DNA of 64,000 nucleotides from an uncultured Bacilli bacterium (GCA_934098515.1 CAKOOK010000005.1:1-64000); one strand, 5' to 3'; positions 8,903-17,851 are shown, counted from the stretch's first letter. Numbers and translations: made by a program. Notes: generated from the sequence alone by a model not told the origin.

Positions 8903-9089
8903 GATAAACTAATGTAGAAAATTTTACCGAAAATAGAAAAGTGGGTGCAAAAAGGTGCAAATTTCAATTTAATCCTAGGAAAACATGGCAATTGCGCAGT
9001 TTTGAAAATTTAAACTTTAAAATGCCAATTGAAGTAATAAAAATATGGTGTAAATTTTATAAAAATAAGTGAATATTTGTTTGCACTTA

Positions 9090-9098
9090 TGATATAAT
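9090..9098 (+). promoter_or_regulatory. Extended -10 promoter of rmuC
   Basis: TGATATAAT, an extended -10 element, lies 18 bp before the rmuC start. No convincing -35 box is present. The rest of 8903-9089 shows nothing I can name. Confidence 0.45.
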
Positions 9099-9115
9099 GT
9101 TTTCAGGTGATAAAG

Positions 9116-10177
9116 ATGGAGTATGTAATTATTGGAATGCTAGCTTTAGTTATTATATTATTAATAGTACTTATTGCTAAAAAGAATAACAATGAAGAGA
9201 TAACATTTAGATTAGGTAAGTTTGAAACTGATTTAACTAAAGAAATAGGTGAGTTTAAATATAGTTTTAGTAAAAATATAGAAGAGGATTTTAAAGGTCT
9301 TAATGAGGTTATTGAAAGAAGATTGGAATTAATTAGTAATAAGGTTAATGAAAGACTTGATACTAATTTTGAGAAAACTAATAAGACGTTTACTTCGATA
9401 TTAGAAAGAATTAGTAAGATAGATGAAGCACAGAAGAAAATAGATGGACTATCAAATGATATTATTTCTCTTCAAAGTGTTTTGACAGATAAAAAGACTA
9501 GAGGCATCTTTGGTGAGACAAACCTTAACTATATTTTAGATAGTGTTTTTGGAGTTAATGATAGGATTTATAGAACTCAGTATACAATGAGTAATGGTTA
9601 TATTGCTGATGCGATTCTTTTTGCACCGGCACCTTTAGGAACGATAGCAATAGACTCTAAGTTTCCACTTGAACATTATCAAATTATGACTGATACTAAG
9701 CAGGATAAATCTGTAAGAGATGCAGCCACTAAGGCGTTTAAAGCTGATGTTAAAAAACATATTGATGCGATTAGAAGTAAATACATTATTCCTGGTGAAA
9801 CTGCTAGTGAGGCAATTATGTTTTTACCAGCTGAAGCCATATTTGCAGAGATAAACGCTTATCATAATGACTTAATCGAATACTCATATAAATCTAAAGT
9901 ATGGATCTGTAGTCCAACAACTTTGATGAGTACTCTTACAACAATTGGAATGATCTTAAAAAATATGGAAAGAGATAAATACGCTAAAGTTATTCATGAA
10001 GAGCTTAATAAGCTAGGAACAGAGTTTAGCCGTTATCGTGATAGATGGGATAAACTTTCTAGAAGTTTAAATACAGTGTGTAAAGATGCAGAAGATATTC
10101 ATACAACAACTGAGAAAATTACTAAGCGTTTTGCTTCAATTAGTAACGTTAATTTAGAACTAGAAAATAAAGAATAA
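9116..10177 (+). CDS. rmuC: RmuC-family DNA recombination protein
   Basis: A 353-residue RmuC homologue. An N-terminal membrane anchor (residues 2-23) leads to a long coiled coil (about 30-125) and the RmuC nuclease-like core (about 130-330), with RGIFGETNL, YIADAILFAP, IAIDSKFPLEHY and VWICSPTTLMSTL. RmuC limits recombination at inverted repeats; the core belongs to the PD-(D/E)XK group. Start ATG 9116 has AGGTGAT 5 nt upstream. Single gene with its own terminator. Confidence 0.92.
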   Translation: MEYVIIGMLALVIILLIVLIAKKNNNEEITFRLGKFETDLTKEIGEFKYSFSKNIEEDFKGLNEVIERRLELISNKVNERLDTNFEKTNKTFTSILERISKIDEAQKKIDGLSNDIISLQSVLTDKKTRGIFGETNLNYILDSVFGVNDRIYRTQYTMSNGYIADAILFAPAPLGTIAIDSKFPLEHYQIMTDTKQDKSVRDAATKAFKADVKKHIDAIRSKYIIPGETASEAIMFLPAEAIFAEINAYHNDLIEYSYKSKVWICSPTTLMSTLTTIGMILKNMERDKYAKVIHEELNKLGTEFSRYRDRWDKLSRSLNTVCKDAEDIHTTTEKITKRFASISNVNLELENKE

Positions 10178-10186
10178 GTGTAAAAT

Positions 10187-10218
10187 CCAATTATTTCCTA
10201 TAAGTAATTGGTTTTTTT
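10187..10218 (+). terminator. Terminator after rmuC
   Basis: CCAATTA pairs with TAATTGG, followed by seven T residues. Confidence 0.85.
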
Positions 10219-10250
10219 ATGATATACTTGTGATATAAGGAGTAGATATA

Positions 10251-10952
10251 ATGGAATTTATTGAATTAAAAGATGTCTATAAAGTATATAAAAATGGTGT
10301 TACTGGACTTGCTGGAGTTAATTTACAAATCAAAAAAGGTGATTTTGTTTTTATAATTGGTTCTACTGCTAGTGGTAAAAGTACCCTTATTAAAACTTTA
10401 TATAGAGAAGAAAAAGTTACTAAAGGGTCAGTATATGTTGGTGGTGTAAATGTATCTAGGCTTAAGAATAATAAAACATATAAATTAAGAAGAAAGATTG
10501 GTATTGTATTTCAAGATTATAAGTTATTACCTAAACTTACTGCTTATGAAAATGTAGCATATCCACTAGAGAGTTATGGAATGAGTGCATCAGAGATTAG
10601 ACCTATGGTGTTAGCAGCACTTAAACAAGTTGGGTTAAAAGATAAGACTAGAAGTTTTCCTCATCAACTTAGTGGTGGTGAGCAGCAAAGAGTTTGTATT
10701 GCTAGAGCAATTGTTAATAAACCTAAGTTACTTTTATGTGATGAACCAACTGGTAATTTAGATCCGGAGACAAGTAAAGAAATTATGGATGTTATTGAAA
10801 ATATTAATAAAGAACTTGGGACAACTGTTGTAATGGCTACACATGATAAAGAGATTGTTAACAGGATGAAGAAGAGAGTAGTAGTAGTTTCTAATGGACT
10901 TATTGAAGGGGACTACTTGAAAGGAAGTTATAAAGTAAATGAAAGTAATTAG
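10251..10952 (+). CDS. ftsE: Cell-division ATP-binding protein FtsE
   Basis: A 233-residue ABC ATPase with Walker A (GSTASGKST), Q-loop, signature LSGGEQQRV, Walker B LLLCDEPTGNLD and the H-loop (ATHDK). With FtsX it forms an ABC-type machine that controls peptidoglycan hydrolases from the cytoplasmic side. The gene overlaps ftsX by 14 bp and begins an ftsE-ftsX-peptidase operon. Ribosome site AAGGAG lies 10 nt before the ATG. Confidence 0.96.
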   Translation: MEFIELKDVYKVYKNGVTGLAGVNLQIKKGDFVFIIGSTASGKSTLIKTLYREEKVTKGSVYVGGVNVSRLKNNKTYKLRRKIGIVFQDYKLLPKLTAYENVAYPLESYGMSASEIRPMVLAALKQVGLKDKTRSFPHQLSGGEQQRVCIARAIVNKPKLLLCDEPTGNLDPETSKEIMDVIENINKELGTTVVMATHDKEIVNRMKKRVVVVSNGLIEGDYLKGSYKVNESN

Positions 10953-11847
10953 AATAATTGGTAGAAGTATTACTAATGCTGGTAAGAGTATTGCTCGTAA
11001 TTTTAGTTTAAGTATGGCATCTATTACTTGTACAATCATAACTTTAATACTAGTATCCTTAGGCGTTTTAGTATCTTATAATGTAAATAACATAACTAAA
11101 GATATTGAAAAAGAACTTACTATTGTTGTTTTTATGAAGAAAGAAACGACTAAAGAAGAACTTAATAAAACTAAAGATGCACTTAGTAAGATAGATAATG
11201 TAGCAGATGTAAAGTATACTTCTAAAGATGATATAAAAAATGATATGGCTAGTGAGTATCCTTCGTTTTCTAAGATGATGGAGTCATGGACTGATGTTAA
11301 TAATCCATTTCAGGACTCATATATAGTTAGTGTTAAGGATGTAAGAGATATTAATGAGACGGTTACTACTATTAAAAATTTAGATAATGTTGATATTGTT
11401 AAATATAGTGAAAGTATGATAGGTGAACTTATTAATATATTTGATGCTATTAAAACTGGTACTATATGTTTAGTAGTTGGTCTTGTTCTTGTTACGGCTT
11501 TCTTAATTAATAACACTATTAAGATAACTATTTTTTCAAGAAGAAATGAAATAGATATAATGAGATTAGTTGGTACTAGTAATACAGTTATTAAGTTACC
11601 TTTCTTATTTGAGGGATTATTTATTGGTATTCTTGGCTCTATTATTCCAGTTTTAGTTACAATATTTGGTTATACATATATTTATAATGCATTGTCTTCT
11701 TTAGGAACAAGTAATATTTTAAGTATAATAAAATTAACTAGTCCAGAACTTATTGTATATAAAACAAGTTTATTTATATTAATTATTGGTGCGGTTGTTG
11801 GTATGTTTGGTAGTGTTAAAGCCGTTAGAAAGTATTTGACAGTATGA
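10939..11847 (+). CDS. ftsX: Cell-division permease FtsX
   Basis: A 302-residue FtsX with an N-terminal membrane helix (about 24-50), an extracellular domain (about 52-165) and three more C-terminal membrane helices. Motifs typical of the family: SIARNFSLSMASI and RRNEIDIMRLVGTS. It transmits FtsE ATP hydrolysis to an extracellular hydrolase partner. The next gene overlaps it by 4 bp (ATGA), strongly suggesting that the M23 protein is that partner. Confidence 0.95.
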   Translation: MKVIRIIGRSITNAGKSIARNFSLSMASITCTIITLILVSLGVLVSYNVNNITKDIEKELTIVVFMKKETTKEELNKTKDALSKIDNVADVKYTSKDDIKNDMASEYPSFSKMMESWTDVNNPFQDSYIVSVKDVRDINETVTTIKNLDNVDIVKYSESMIGELINIFDAIKTGTICLVVGLVLVTAFLINNTIKITIFSRRNEIDIMRLVGTSNTVIKLPFLFEGLFIGILGSIIPVLVTIFGYTYIYNALSSLGTSNILSIIKLTSPELIVYKTSLFILIIGAVVGMFGSVKAVRKYLTV

Positions 11848-13046
11848 GAAAGAAAGTATTAGTTTTAATTATAGCGTTTATTTTATTTGTCCCATATATT
11901 AATGTTAGTGCTTCTAGTAGTGCTAATACTATTGCTGAACTTAGAAAAGAGATTGCGGCTTTAAAAGCTAAGAAGAAGGCACAGAATAGTGCTAAGAGTC
12001 AGACACAAAGTCAGATTAATGCTACAACTAATTCGTTAAATAAAACGAAAGATGAGATTACTGAGGGAAGAAAGCAAATAGAAGAAGCAAAGGTTCAGGT
12101 TGAAAAACTTAATAAAGATATTAAAGATGGGGAAGAAAATATTAAGAATTTGCTTAATTCTGAACAAATAAGTAGTGCTGATAATGCTTATTTAGATTAT
12201 ATATTTAAAGCAGAGAGCTATGCAGATTTTGTTTATAGATATACTATTATTAAACAAGTTATAGATTATAATAAGGACCAGATTGCTATATGGCAAGATA
12301 AAATAAGTGATAATGAACAGTTACAAGCAGATTTAGCAAATAAAGAAGTAGAACTTAATAATAAGGTGGCTTCTTATGAAAGTGATATTGATAAATTAGG
12401 AGATAAATTAAGTGAGTATGCTGATATAGTTATGGATATTCAAGATGAAATTGATTCAACACAGGAACTTTTAAATTATTATGTTAATTTAGGTTGTGGG
12501 GAGAATCAAAATATTTATGAGTGTATATCTGTTAAAGGTGATACAACATTTAGAAAGCCTTTAGTAAAGGGAACTATTACTAGTTATTTTGGTTATAGAA
12601 TTAATCCTTTAACTGGTAAAGGAACTAAATTCCATAGTGGTACTGATATTGGTGGTAATGCAGAGGGAACTAAGGTTTATGCAACAGCAAATGGTACAGT
12701 TGGTAAGATAATTAGAAAAGCTAGCTGTGGTGGTAATCAGGTTTATGTATGGCATACTATTGGTGGTAAGAAATATACAAGTTTATATATGCATTTATTA
12801 ACAATTAATGTTAGTATTGGTGATAAGGTAGACTCTAATACAGTTGTTGGTACTGTAGGTGGTGGTAGAGGCACATGGGCTTGGGAGACTTGCTCTACGG
12901 GAGCACATCTACACTTTTCAGTAGCAACAGGTTGGTATGGAGATAAAAATTCTTATTTATCATATAGTAGTTTCTTAGCACATTTAATTGATTCTAAAGA
13001 TGTAGCTAAATTACCAGATAAAGGTAAATGGTGGTATTCTAGATAA
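11844..13046 (+). CDS. Secreted coiled-coil M23 peptidase (EnvC/PcsB-like FtsEX partner)
   Basis: A 400-residue secreted protein: signal peptide (1-24), long coiled coil (about 28-215) and a C-terminal M23/LytM domain (about 235-370). The zinc ligands are present (FHSGTDIGG and GAHLHFSVATG), so it is likely an active peptidoglycan endopeptidase rather than only an activator. The 4-bp overlap with ftsX implies translational coupling and a role in FtsEX-controlled septal wall cutting, as for PcsB, CwlO or EnvC. Its stop codon lies inside the terminator stem. Confidence 0.92.
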   Translation: MRKKVLVLIIAFILFVPYINVSASSSANTIAELRKEIAALKAKKKAQNSAKSQTQSQINATTNSLNKTKDEITEGRKQIEEAKVQVEKLNKDIKDGEENIKNLLNSEQISSADNAYLDYIFKAESYADFVYRYTIIKQVIDYNKDQIAIWQDKISDNEQLQADLANKEVELNNKVASYESDIDKLGDKLSEYADIVMDIQDEIDSTQELLNYYVNLGCGENQNIYECISVKGDTTFRKPLVKGTITSYFGYRINPLTGKGTKFHSGTDIGGNAEGTKVYATANGTVGKIIRKASCGGNQVYVWHTIGGKKYTSLYMHLLTINVSIGDKVDSNTVVGTVGGGRGTWAWETCSTGAHLHFSVATGWYGDKNSYLSYSSFLAHLIDSKDVAKLPDKGKWWYSR

Positions 13047-13058
13047 TACCACTTTTTT
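13031..13058 (+). terminator. Terminator of the ftsEX operon
   Basis: GTGGTATT pairs with AATACCAC, then six T residues; the stem overlaps the last codons of the peptidase gene. Confidence 0.85.
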
Positions 13059-13099
13059 ATATATTAATTTTAATAAGGCTTTAAACAGAATATACATTT

Positions 13100-13128
13100 T
13101 TGACAATAGCATAATACTATGTTATTAT
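13100..13128 (+). promoter_or_regulatory. Promoter of antisense RNA 1
   Basis: TTGACA (13100-13105), 17-bp spacer, TATTAT (13123-13128). Confidence 0.75.
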
Positions 13129-13134
13129 TAGTAT

Positions 13135-13243
13135 GTAAGCAAGGAAACTTGCATAAAATAAAAAAGAGGAACATTTGATTTCGCAAGTGAATGTCACCTC
13201 TTAATGTTGGTAACACTCATTTAAAATGAGTGTCTATTTTTTT
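13135..13243 (+). ncRNA. Putative antisense antitoxin RNA 1
   Basis: A predicted RNA of about 109 nt, running from a strong promoter to a terminator (ACACTCAT with ATGAGTGT, then T run, 13213-13243). It opens with a small GCAAG-GAAA-CTTGC hairpin that is kept, with compensating changes, in the two related loci at 47.8 and 48.2 kb. Its 3' part overlaps the end and 3' region of the convergent hydrophobic peptide gene at 13234-13326, the layout of txpA/RatA and bsrG/SR4 in Bacillus. It contains no coding sequence I can support. Confidence 0.65.
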
Positions 13244-13326
13244 ATTACTAGTACAAGTAAGGTAGATAGCAACAAAATTATAGAAATGGATTTCATAAAC
13301 TTTAAAATAAAAGTTTTATTACTCAT
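13234..13326 (-). CDS. Hydrophobic 30-residue peptide, putative type I toxin 1
   Basis: ATG at 13326 with a perfect AAAGGAGGT ribosome site (13334-13342). The peptide is MSNKTFILKFMKSISIIL followed by a hydrophobic run and a terminal KK: one membrane helix with basic ends, the classic shape of type I toxins that damage the membrane when overproduced. Its own promoter lies at 13388-13416. The mRNA would run left into the antisense RNA; a hairpin with a T run on this strand near 13160 could end it. Toxicity is inferred from architecture only. Confidence 0.65.
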   Translation of the reverse strand: MSNKTFILKFMKSISIILLLSTLLVLVIKK

Positions 13327-13387
13327 ATTATCTACCTCCTTTCATTTTATGAAGAAGGCGACACTCACATCAAATATTCCTAGAAAA

Positions 13388-13416
13388 ATTATATAATATA
13401 TAAAAAAATATAACAA
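13388..13416 (-). promoter_or_regulatory. Promoter of toxin peptide 1
   Basis: On the minus strand: TTGTTA (13411-13416), 17-bp spacer, TATAAT (13388-13393). The stretch 13417-13590 shows nothing further that I recognise. Confidence 0.65.
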
Positions 13417-13604
13417 GATAAATATGTATTATTTTTAATATATTTGAGAAAAAATAGCATTAATTTTAATAATAATTTTTAATACACAAAATTGTATTTT
13501 AAAACCAATAATTTTAGAATAAATACTCAATTTTACGCTTAACTTTGCTTATTTTCTTGCTAAAAACATAATATTATTATATGATACAAATAGGTGAAGA
13601 AAAA

Positions 13605-14549
13605 ATGAAAAACGTAGTTGTATTTGGCGGTGGGACTGGTTTGTCTCATATTTTAAAAGGATTAAAACTATTTCCAGTAAATGTTACGGCAATTATTTCT
13701 GTAAGTGATAATGGTTCATCAACTGGTATTTTAAAGAAAGAATTAAATATACCAGCAATAGGGGATATTGGAACTGTTATGACTAGTATGGCTAATACTA
13801 ATGAAGATGTAAGAAAATTACTTAAATATAGATTTAAAAATGGTAGTTTAGAAAATCATGCAGTAAAAAACTTTTTATTAGCAGCTATGTATGATATTAA
13901 AGGGAATTTAACTGATGCTATTGAAGTGTTATGTAATTTATTAGATATTAAGGGAACTATTTTACCAATTAGTGATGATGTTATTGAAATAGTAGGACAT
14001 TATGATGATGGTAAAAAGATTGTTGGCGAAGAACAGATAACTAAGAATGGTGAACCAATTAAAGAACTTACTTATAATAAAAAGATTAAAGTAAATAAAA
14101 AGGTATTTACAGCGATAGATGAAGCAGATCTTATAATATTTAGTCCTGGTTCTTTATATACGAGTGTTCTTCCTCATTTGATTATTCCATCAGTTGCTGA
14201 GAGAATAAATAATAGTAAAGCAAAAACTATGTATGTTTGTAATTTATTTACTCAACCAGGAGAAACAGATAATTTTGGTGTATCTGATCATTTAAAAGTA
14301 TTAGAGAAGTATGTTAGAGTAGATGCAGTTATAGCAAATAATGCTAAACTTCCTAAAAAAGAACTTAGAACATATATGACTACTGAGCAAAAAGATCAGG
14401 TTAAGTTAGATACGAAAAAAGTTAAAGAAATGGGTACAGAACTTATTTCTGATGATATTTTTACTTTAGAAGATAATATTATAAGGCATGATGCTTTGAA
14501 GACGGCTTATTTAATATTCTCTTATTTAATGAGGAGTGATAATAAGTGA
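13605..14549 (+). CDS. yvcK: Gluconeogenesis factor YvcK/GlmR (CofD-like)
   Basis: A 314-residue YvcK-family protein with the N-terminal nucleotide-binding loop GGGTGLSHILKGL, the SDNGSSTG motif and PAIGDIGTVM. YvcK proteins bind UDP-GlcNAc and balance carbon flow into wall precursors. ATG 13605 has AGGTGA well placed, while the earlier ATG at 13581 has none. It overlaps whiA by 4 bp (GTGA). The rapZ gene that normally precedes it is absent here. Confidence 0.93.
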   Translation: MKNVVVFGGGTGLSHILKGLKLFPVNVTAIISVSDNGSSTGILKKELNIPAIGDIGTVMTSMANTNEDVRKLLKYRFKNGSLENHAVKNFLLAAMYDIKGNLTDAIEVLCNLLDIKGTILPISDDVIEIVGHYDDGKKIVGEEQITKNGEPIKELTYNKKIKVNKKVFTAIDEADLIIFSPGSLYTSVLPHLIIPSVAERINNSKAKTMYVCNLFTQPGETDNFGVSDHLKVLEKYVRVDAVIANNAKLPKKELRTYMTTEQKDQVKLDTKKVKEMGTELISDDIFTLEDNIIRHDALKTAYLIFSYLMRSDNK

Positions 14550-15454
14550 CGTTTACTACTCAGATAAAAGAAGAAATTACTAAAGAAGAAAATAATAATA
14601 TTGAAGATTTAACATCTCTATGTACTTATTTAAAGTTTAATGCTACTTTAGAAGAGGATAAGATGACAGTTATGGTTGTTAATGCTTCAGTAGCAAGATG
14701 GATATTTAAGTTATTAAAAACTAACTATAATGTATTAATTAAACTGACAACAAGAACTATGAAAAGATTTAAAGCAAGAAACCTTTATATTTTAGAAGTA
14801 AAAGAGAAGTTAGATTTGATTTATAAAGATATTGATAATATATTTAAAGAAATAAGTACATCTAGTGATGAAGAGAAGAAGGCTTTTTTAAAGGGAATGT
14901 TTCTTGCTTGTGGAAGTATTAATGATCCTAAGAAGAATCAATACCATTTAGAGTTTTTAGTAAAAGAAGAAGAAGATGCTAAATTAATAGATGATTTACT
15001 TAATAGTTTAAAGATTAAAAGTAAAGTGTTAAAAAGAGATAGGGAGTACATGGTATATGTTAAATCTAGTGAGAATATTTCTGATTTTATTAAGTATTTA
15101 GGAGCATTTAACGCACTATTTTATTTTGAAGATATTAGAATATATAAGGACCATAAGAATATGGTTAATAGATTAAATAATTGTGAGCAAGCTAATGTTG
15201 AAAGAACATTAAAATCTAGTAAAGTTATTTTAGATAATATTAAGTATTTAGAAGATAATGATTTATTAATGCTATTAGATGATAGAAGCAAAGAAATAAT
15301 AGAATATAAGAAGAAATATCCAGATACTAGTTTAGGAGAACTAGCAGAGATTATTACAATGGAAACTAATAAATCAATAACTAAGTCAGGGATTAATCAT
15401 CACTTTAGAAAGATTAATGCCTTAGTCAAAAAAGCAAAAGAAAACCACGAATAA
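14546..15454 (+). CDS. whiA: DNA-binding protein WhiA
   Basis: A 302-residue WhiA. It has an N-terminal part of LAGLIDADG homing-endonuclease fold (about 1-190, including the domain beginning FLKGMFLACGSINDP) and a C-terminal helix-turn-helix (about 240-300: SLGELAEIITMETN, then KSGINHHFRKINAL). In Bacillus it affects division and chromosome segregation. It starts with GTG overlapping the yvcK stop and ends inside a terminator. Confidence 0.94.
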   Translation: MTFTTQIKEEITKEENNNIEDLTSLCTYLKFNATLEEDKMTVMVVNASVARWIFKLLKTNYNVLIKLTTRTMKRFKARNLYILEVKEKLDLIYKDIDNIFKEISTSSDEEKKAFLKGMFLACGSINDPKKNQYHLEFLVKEEEDAKLIDDLLNSLKIKSKVLKRDREYMVYVKSSENISDFIKYLGAFNALFYFEDIRIYKDHKNMVNRLNNCEQANVERTLKSSKVILDNIKYLEDNDLLMLLDDRSKEIIEYKKKYPDTSLGELAEIITMETNKSITKSGINHHFRKINALVKKAKENHE

Positions 15455-15472
15455 TTTTCTTTTGCTTTTTTC
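15433..15472 (+). terminator. Terminator of yvcK-whiA
   Basis: AGCAAAAGAAAA pairs with TTTTCTTTTGCT, followed by T residues; it overlaps the whiA stop. Confidence 0.85.
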
Positions 15473-15528
15473 TTTGCGTTCTAATAAACTTTGATATAAT
15501 ATAGTCATATTTTGCATTTATAAATTCT

Positions 15529-15542
15529 TCAGACGCGTCTGA
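15529..15542. repeat. 14-bp perfect palindrome
   Basis: TCAGACGCGTCTGA is self-complementary and GC-rich in AT-rich surroundings. It lies between a -10-like TATAAT (about 15494) and the nuclease remnant. An operator or recombination scar are both possible. Confidence 0.5.
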
Positions 15543-15550
15543 CTAATTCA

Positions 15551-15760
15551 GTGAAGGGAAATTTTTATGAGAAAGTTATTAATAGTGAAGATGATGGAAA
15601 ACATATTGGAATTATATTATGAGCTGATAAAGATAAAGTTATGCTTGAATATGCATTAGGTGGTTTATCAAATAATATATTTGCATCTAACTATACGTAT
15701 TATATTCCAGAAAAAGAACAATTAATAAGTGAAGTTGAAAAAGTATTAAATAATAAATAA
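15551..15760 (+). pseudogene. Remnant of a YhcG-type PD-(D/E)XK nuclease (C-terminal end)
   Basis: The frame reads GNFYEKVINSEDDGKHIGII, an in-frame TGA, then DKDKVMLEYALGGLSN and a normal stop. This matches the end of YhcG/DUF1016 proteins such as the intact copy at 23721 (NPSVGVILCSSKDKDVVEY). The TGA and the missing N-terminal three quarters show decay. It indicates that nuclease-bearing DNA was once inserted after whiA. Confidence 0.65.
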
Positions 15761-15803
15761 ATTAATGATTTTATGTAAAAAGGCGATATTCAAATTTTTC
15801 TTA

Positions 15804-15832
15804 TTGAAAAATACTTTATAATATTTTATAAT
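15804..15832 (+). promoter_or_regulatory. Promoter of DGR target gene 1
   Basis: TTGAAA (15804-15809), 17-bp spacer, TATAAT (15827-15832), 25 bp before the start codon. Confidence 0.7.
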
Positions 15833-15857
15833 TTAATTTAGAGGATAGGTGCTTAAA

Positions 15858-17732
15858 ATGGAAGAATTAGAAAAAAATATAAATAAAAGAAAAATATATA
15901 TAAGTTTATTAGTAACAGTGTTGTGTATTATTGGTGTATCTTATGCTTTTTTCGTATTATACTTAAGACAAACTGATAATAACTCAGTTACAGCATTATC
16001 ATGTTTTACTTCAACTTTAACTGAAGAGAGCAGTGCGATAAACTTAGCTGATGAGTTTCCAATAAAAGATGAAGATGGTATGAAGAAAACACCATTTACC
16101 TTTAAAATTACTAATAATTGTAATAACTATGTAAAAGCATATATTACAATAGATCCTTTAAAAGAAGGAACAGCTAACTATATTCTAAGCAAATATATGA
16201 AAGCAAATGTGTCTACTAAAGGCTCAACCGATGGTACATCTCTTATAATTGGAACCCAAAATACTAAAGTACTTGATAATAAACATAACGGGTATATTGT
16301 TAAAGAAGTAGGGTTAAATAAAAATGAAAGTAAAGAGTTTGATTTAAGACTATGGATAGATTATGATACGACTAAAGAACAAGCAGCAGGTATGACGTAT
16401 TTAAGTCAAGTAGTTATTGTTACCGAGCCAGGTAAACCAACTTTTGCAGAAACTATACTAGCAAATAATGAGGTTAAGACTCCACTTACAACACCAGGTA
16501 GTGAAGTAAGTGCTCATACAAAAGATGATGTTGAAAGTCAAACAACAAGTGTTTCATCAACATACCAAGCTTATTACTTTACATATGGAACGGGTTATGA
16601 AGCAAATGGTACTAAGTTTAATTTAACTGGTGCAGCAGTAACAGCAGACACATATGCAAATTCATATTCTAGTTTAGTTGGTAAATATTTAGTTAGTTCA
16701 TCAGCGTCTAGTAATGGATCAAGTACTGCAGGAACTATGAAAACAACAACTAATTTAAGTAGTGTATATTACGTAGTAAGTGCTACATCTAGTAGTTATG
16801 TATATAAACAAATAACTTCAAATAAAAATACAACTGAAGCATTACTTGCTAGTACAGAAGATGATTATGGTACCAGCTATTACTTTAGAGGTGCAGTTAA
16901 AAATAATTATGTTCAGTTTGCGAATAAGTGCTGGAGAATAGTAAGGATAGTAGGAGATGGTTCTGTAAAACTTGTTCTTCATAATGATAATACAGCAGGG
17001 GCTGCTAATCCTTGTTCATCAACAAATAATAGCACTAATGCAGCTTTTGCAAGATACTCTGGCACCACATATGCTAGTGCATTTAATGAAAATTATAATG
17101 ATAATGCTTATGTAGGATTTATGTATGGTACTGTTGGTGCTAGTGATTATGCAAGTGCACATGCAAATACTAATAAGAGTGATATTCTTAAAAATTTAGA
17201 GACATGGTATACAAATAATTTGGCGTCATATGCTGACAAATTAGCAGATACAATATGGTGTAATGATAAGAGCACAGTAAGTGGAGGACTTGGTTATGGG
17301 ACAAACGCAACAGATTATGCAGCATATAATAGAATTTATTCCACTAAAGAGCCGACATTAAAATGCCCTAATGATAATAATGGTGGAAAGTTATCTAAAT
17401 TTACTGTTGATGATACAACTAATGGTAATGGAAATTTAACATATAAAATAGGATTATTAACGGCAGATGAAATATCATTTTCTGGTTCTATAGCTTATAC
17501 TTATAATCGTTCAACATATTTACAAGAGAATACTGGAACTACATGGTGGTGGTCCTTGTCGCCTAGCGGCTTCGATGGCAGTGACGCTGGCGTTTGGTTC
17601 GTGGACTCGGGCGGCTTGGACTACAACATCGTTTTCGACAGCTACGGCGTTCGTCCGGCCATTTCTCTTATATCTTCGACCAACGTAACCGGTGATGGAA
17701 CCAGTGAAAATCCATTCATTGTTGAAAAGTAA
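15858..17732 (+). CDS. DGR target protein 1: membrane-anchored protein with a variable C-type-lectin-like domain
   Basis: A 624-residue surface protein. A short basic N-terminus and one membrane anchor (about 13-37) leave the rest outside. Residues about 45-195 look like a camelysin/TasA-type beta domain. A Ser/Thr-rich linker follows, then a domain of about 300 residues (from ALLASTEDDYGTSYYFRGAV) ending in the DGR-type lectin fold (WWWSLSPSGF ... GVRPAISL). The last part is the variable region (17547-17667), GC-rich and written in codons unlike the rest of the gene. The C-terminal 290 residues are closely related to target 2 at 30125, while the N-terminal halves differ. ATG 15858 is chosen for AGGTG at the right distance. 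Likely a displayed ligand-binding protein; the ligand is unknown. Confidence 0.9.
   Translation: MEELEKNINKRKIYISLLVTVLCIIGVSYAFFVLYLRQTDNNSVTALSCFTSTLTEESSAINLADEFPIKDEDGMKKTPFTFKITNNCNNYVKAYITIDPLKEGTANYILSKYMKANVSTKGSTDGTSLIIGTQNTKVLDNKHNGYIVKEVGLNKNESKEFDLRLWIDYDTTKEQAAGMTYLSQVVIVTEPGKPTFAETILANNEVKTPLTTPGSEVSAHTKDDVESQTTSVSSTYQAYYFTYGTGYEANGTKFNLTGAAVTADTYANSYSSLVGKYLVSSSASSNGSSTAGTMKTTTNLSSVYYVVSATSSSYVYKQITSNKNTTEALLASTEDDYGTSYYFRGAVKNNYVQFANKCWRIVRIVGDGSVKLVLHNDNTAGAANPCSSTNNSTNAAFARYSGTTYASAFNENYNDNAYVGFMYGTVGASDYASAHANTNKSDILKNLETWYTNNLASYADKLADTIWCNDKSTVSGGLGYGTNATDYAAYNRIYSTKEPTLKCPNDNNGGKLSKFTVDDTTNGNGNLTYKIGLLTADEISFSGSIAYTYNRSTYLQENTGTTWWWSLSPSGFDGSDAGVWFVDSGGLDYNIVFDSYGVRPAISLISSTNVTGDGTSENPFIVEK
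17547..17667 (+). repeat. DGR variable region 1 (VR1)
   Basis: 121 bp at the 3' end of target 1, matching the template repeat at 18013-18134 end to end except for one missing base near the 3' end. By hand count, 21 substitutions fall at template adenines, and 16 of the 17 template Asn codons encode another residue here (S, G, D, S, D, G, F, D, G, D, Y, I, F, D, S, Y). Only two other changes lie in the core. Three more lie in the last 25 bp, which act like the mutagenesis-homing boundary (GGCGTTCGTCCGG here, GGTGTTCGCCCGG in the template). Confidence 0.95.
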
Positions 17733-17775
17733 ACTAAGTGAAGAATTAAAAGGTCGATATCTTTGATCTTTGTAA

Positions 17776-17802
17776 GTCCCGAGAAACCCTTCGAGGGACA
17801 AA
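17776..17802 (+). promoter_or_regulatory. Hairpin element downstream of VR1
   Basis: A 27-nt element, GTCCC pairing with GGGAC around an inner CCC-TTCGA-GGG hairpin, occurs identically after VR2 (31721-31747). DGRs often need a hairpin or cruciform just beyond the target variable region for homing; this is the obvious candidate. Confidence 0.65.
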
Positions 17803-17851
17803 TTATGGGCGTGGTTGATAAAAAATTTTTATACTAAACTATGACGGTTAA

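Noticed and set aside
8903..9089. Imperfect repeats (GGTGCAAA, AATTG-containing arms) before rmuC as a regulatory element
   Set aside because: The arms do not pair properly and no known motif is recognisable.
15611..15625. TGA inside the nuclease remnant read as Trp or Cys (alternative genetic code)
   Set aside because: TGA is used as a normal stop in several intact genes here (ftsX, spoIVFB), and the remnant lacks most of the protein.
17520..17801. Minus-strand open frame opposite VR1, and similar minus-strand frames at 17940-18140 and 31588-31883
   Set aside because: These arise from the GC-rich variable/template sequences read backwards; no ribosome site or family match.
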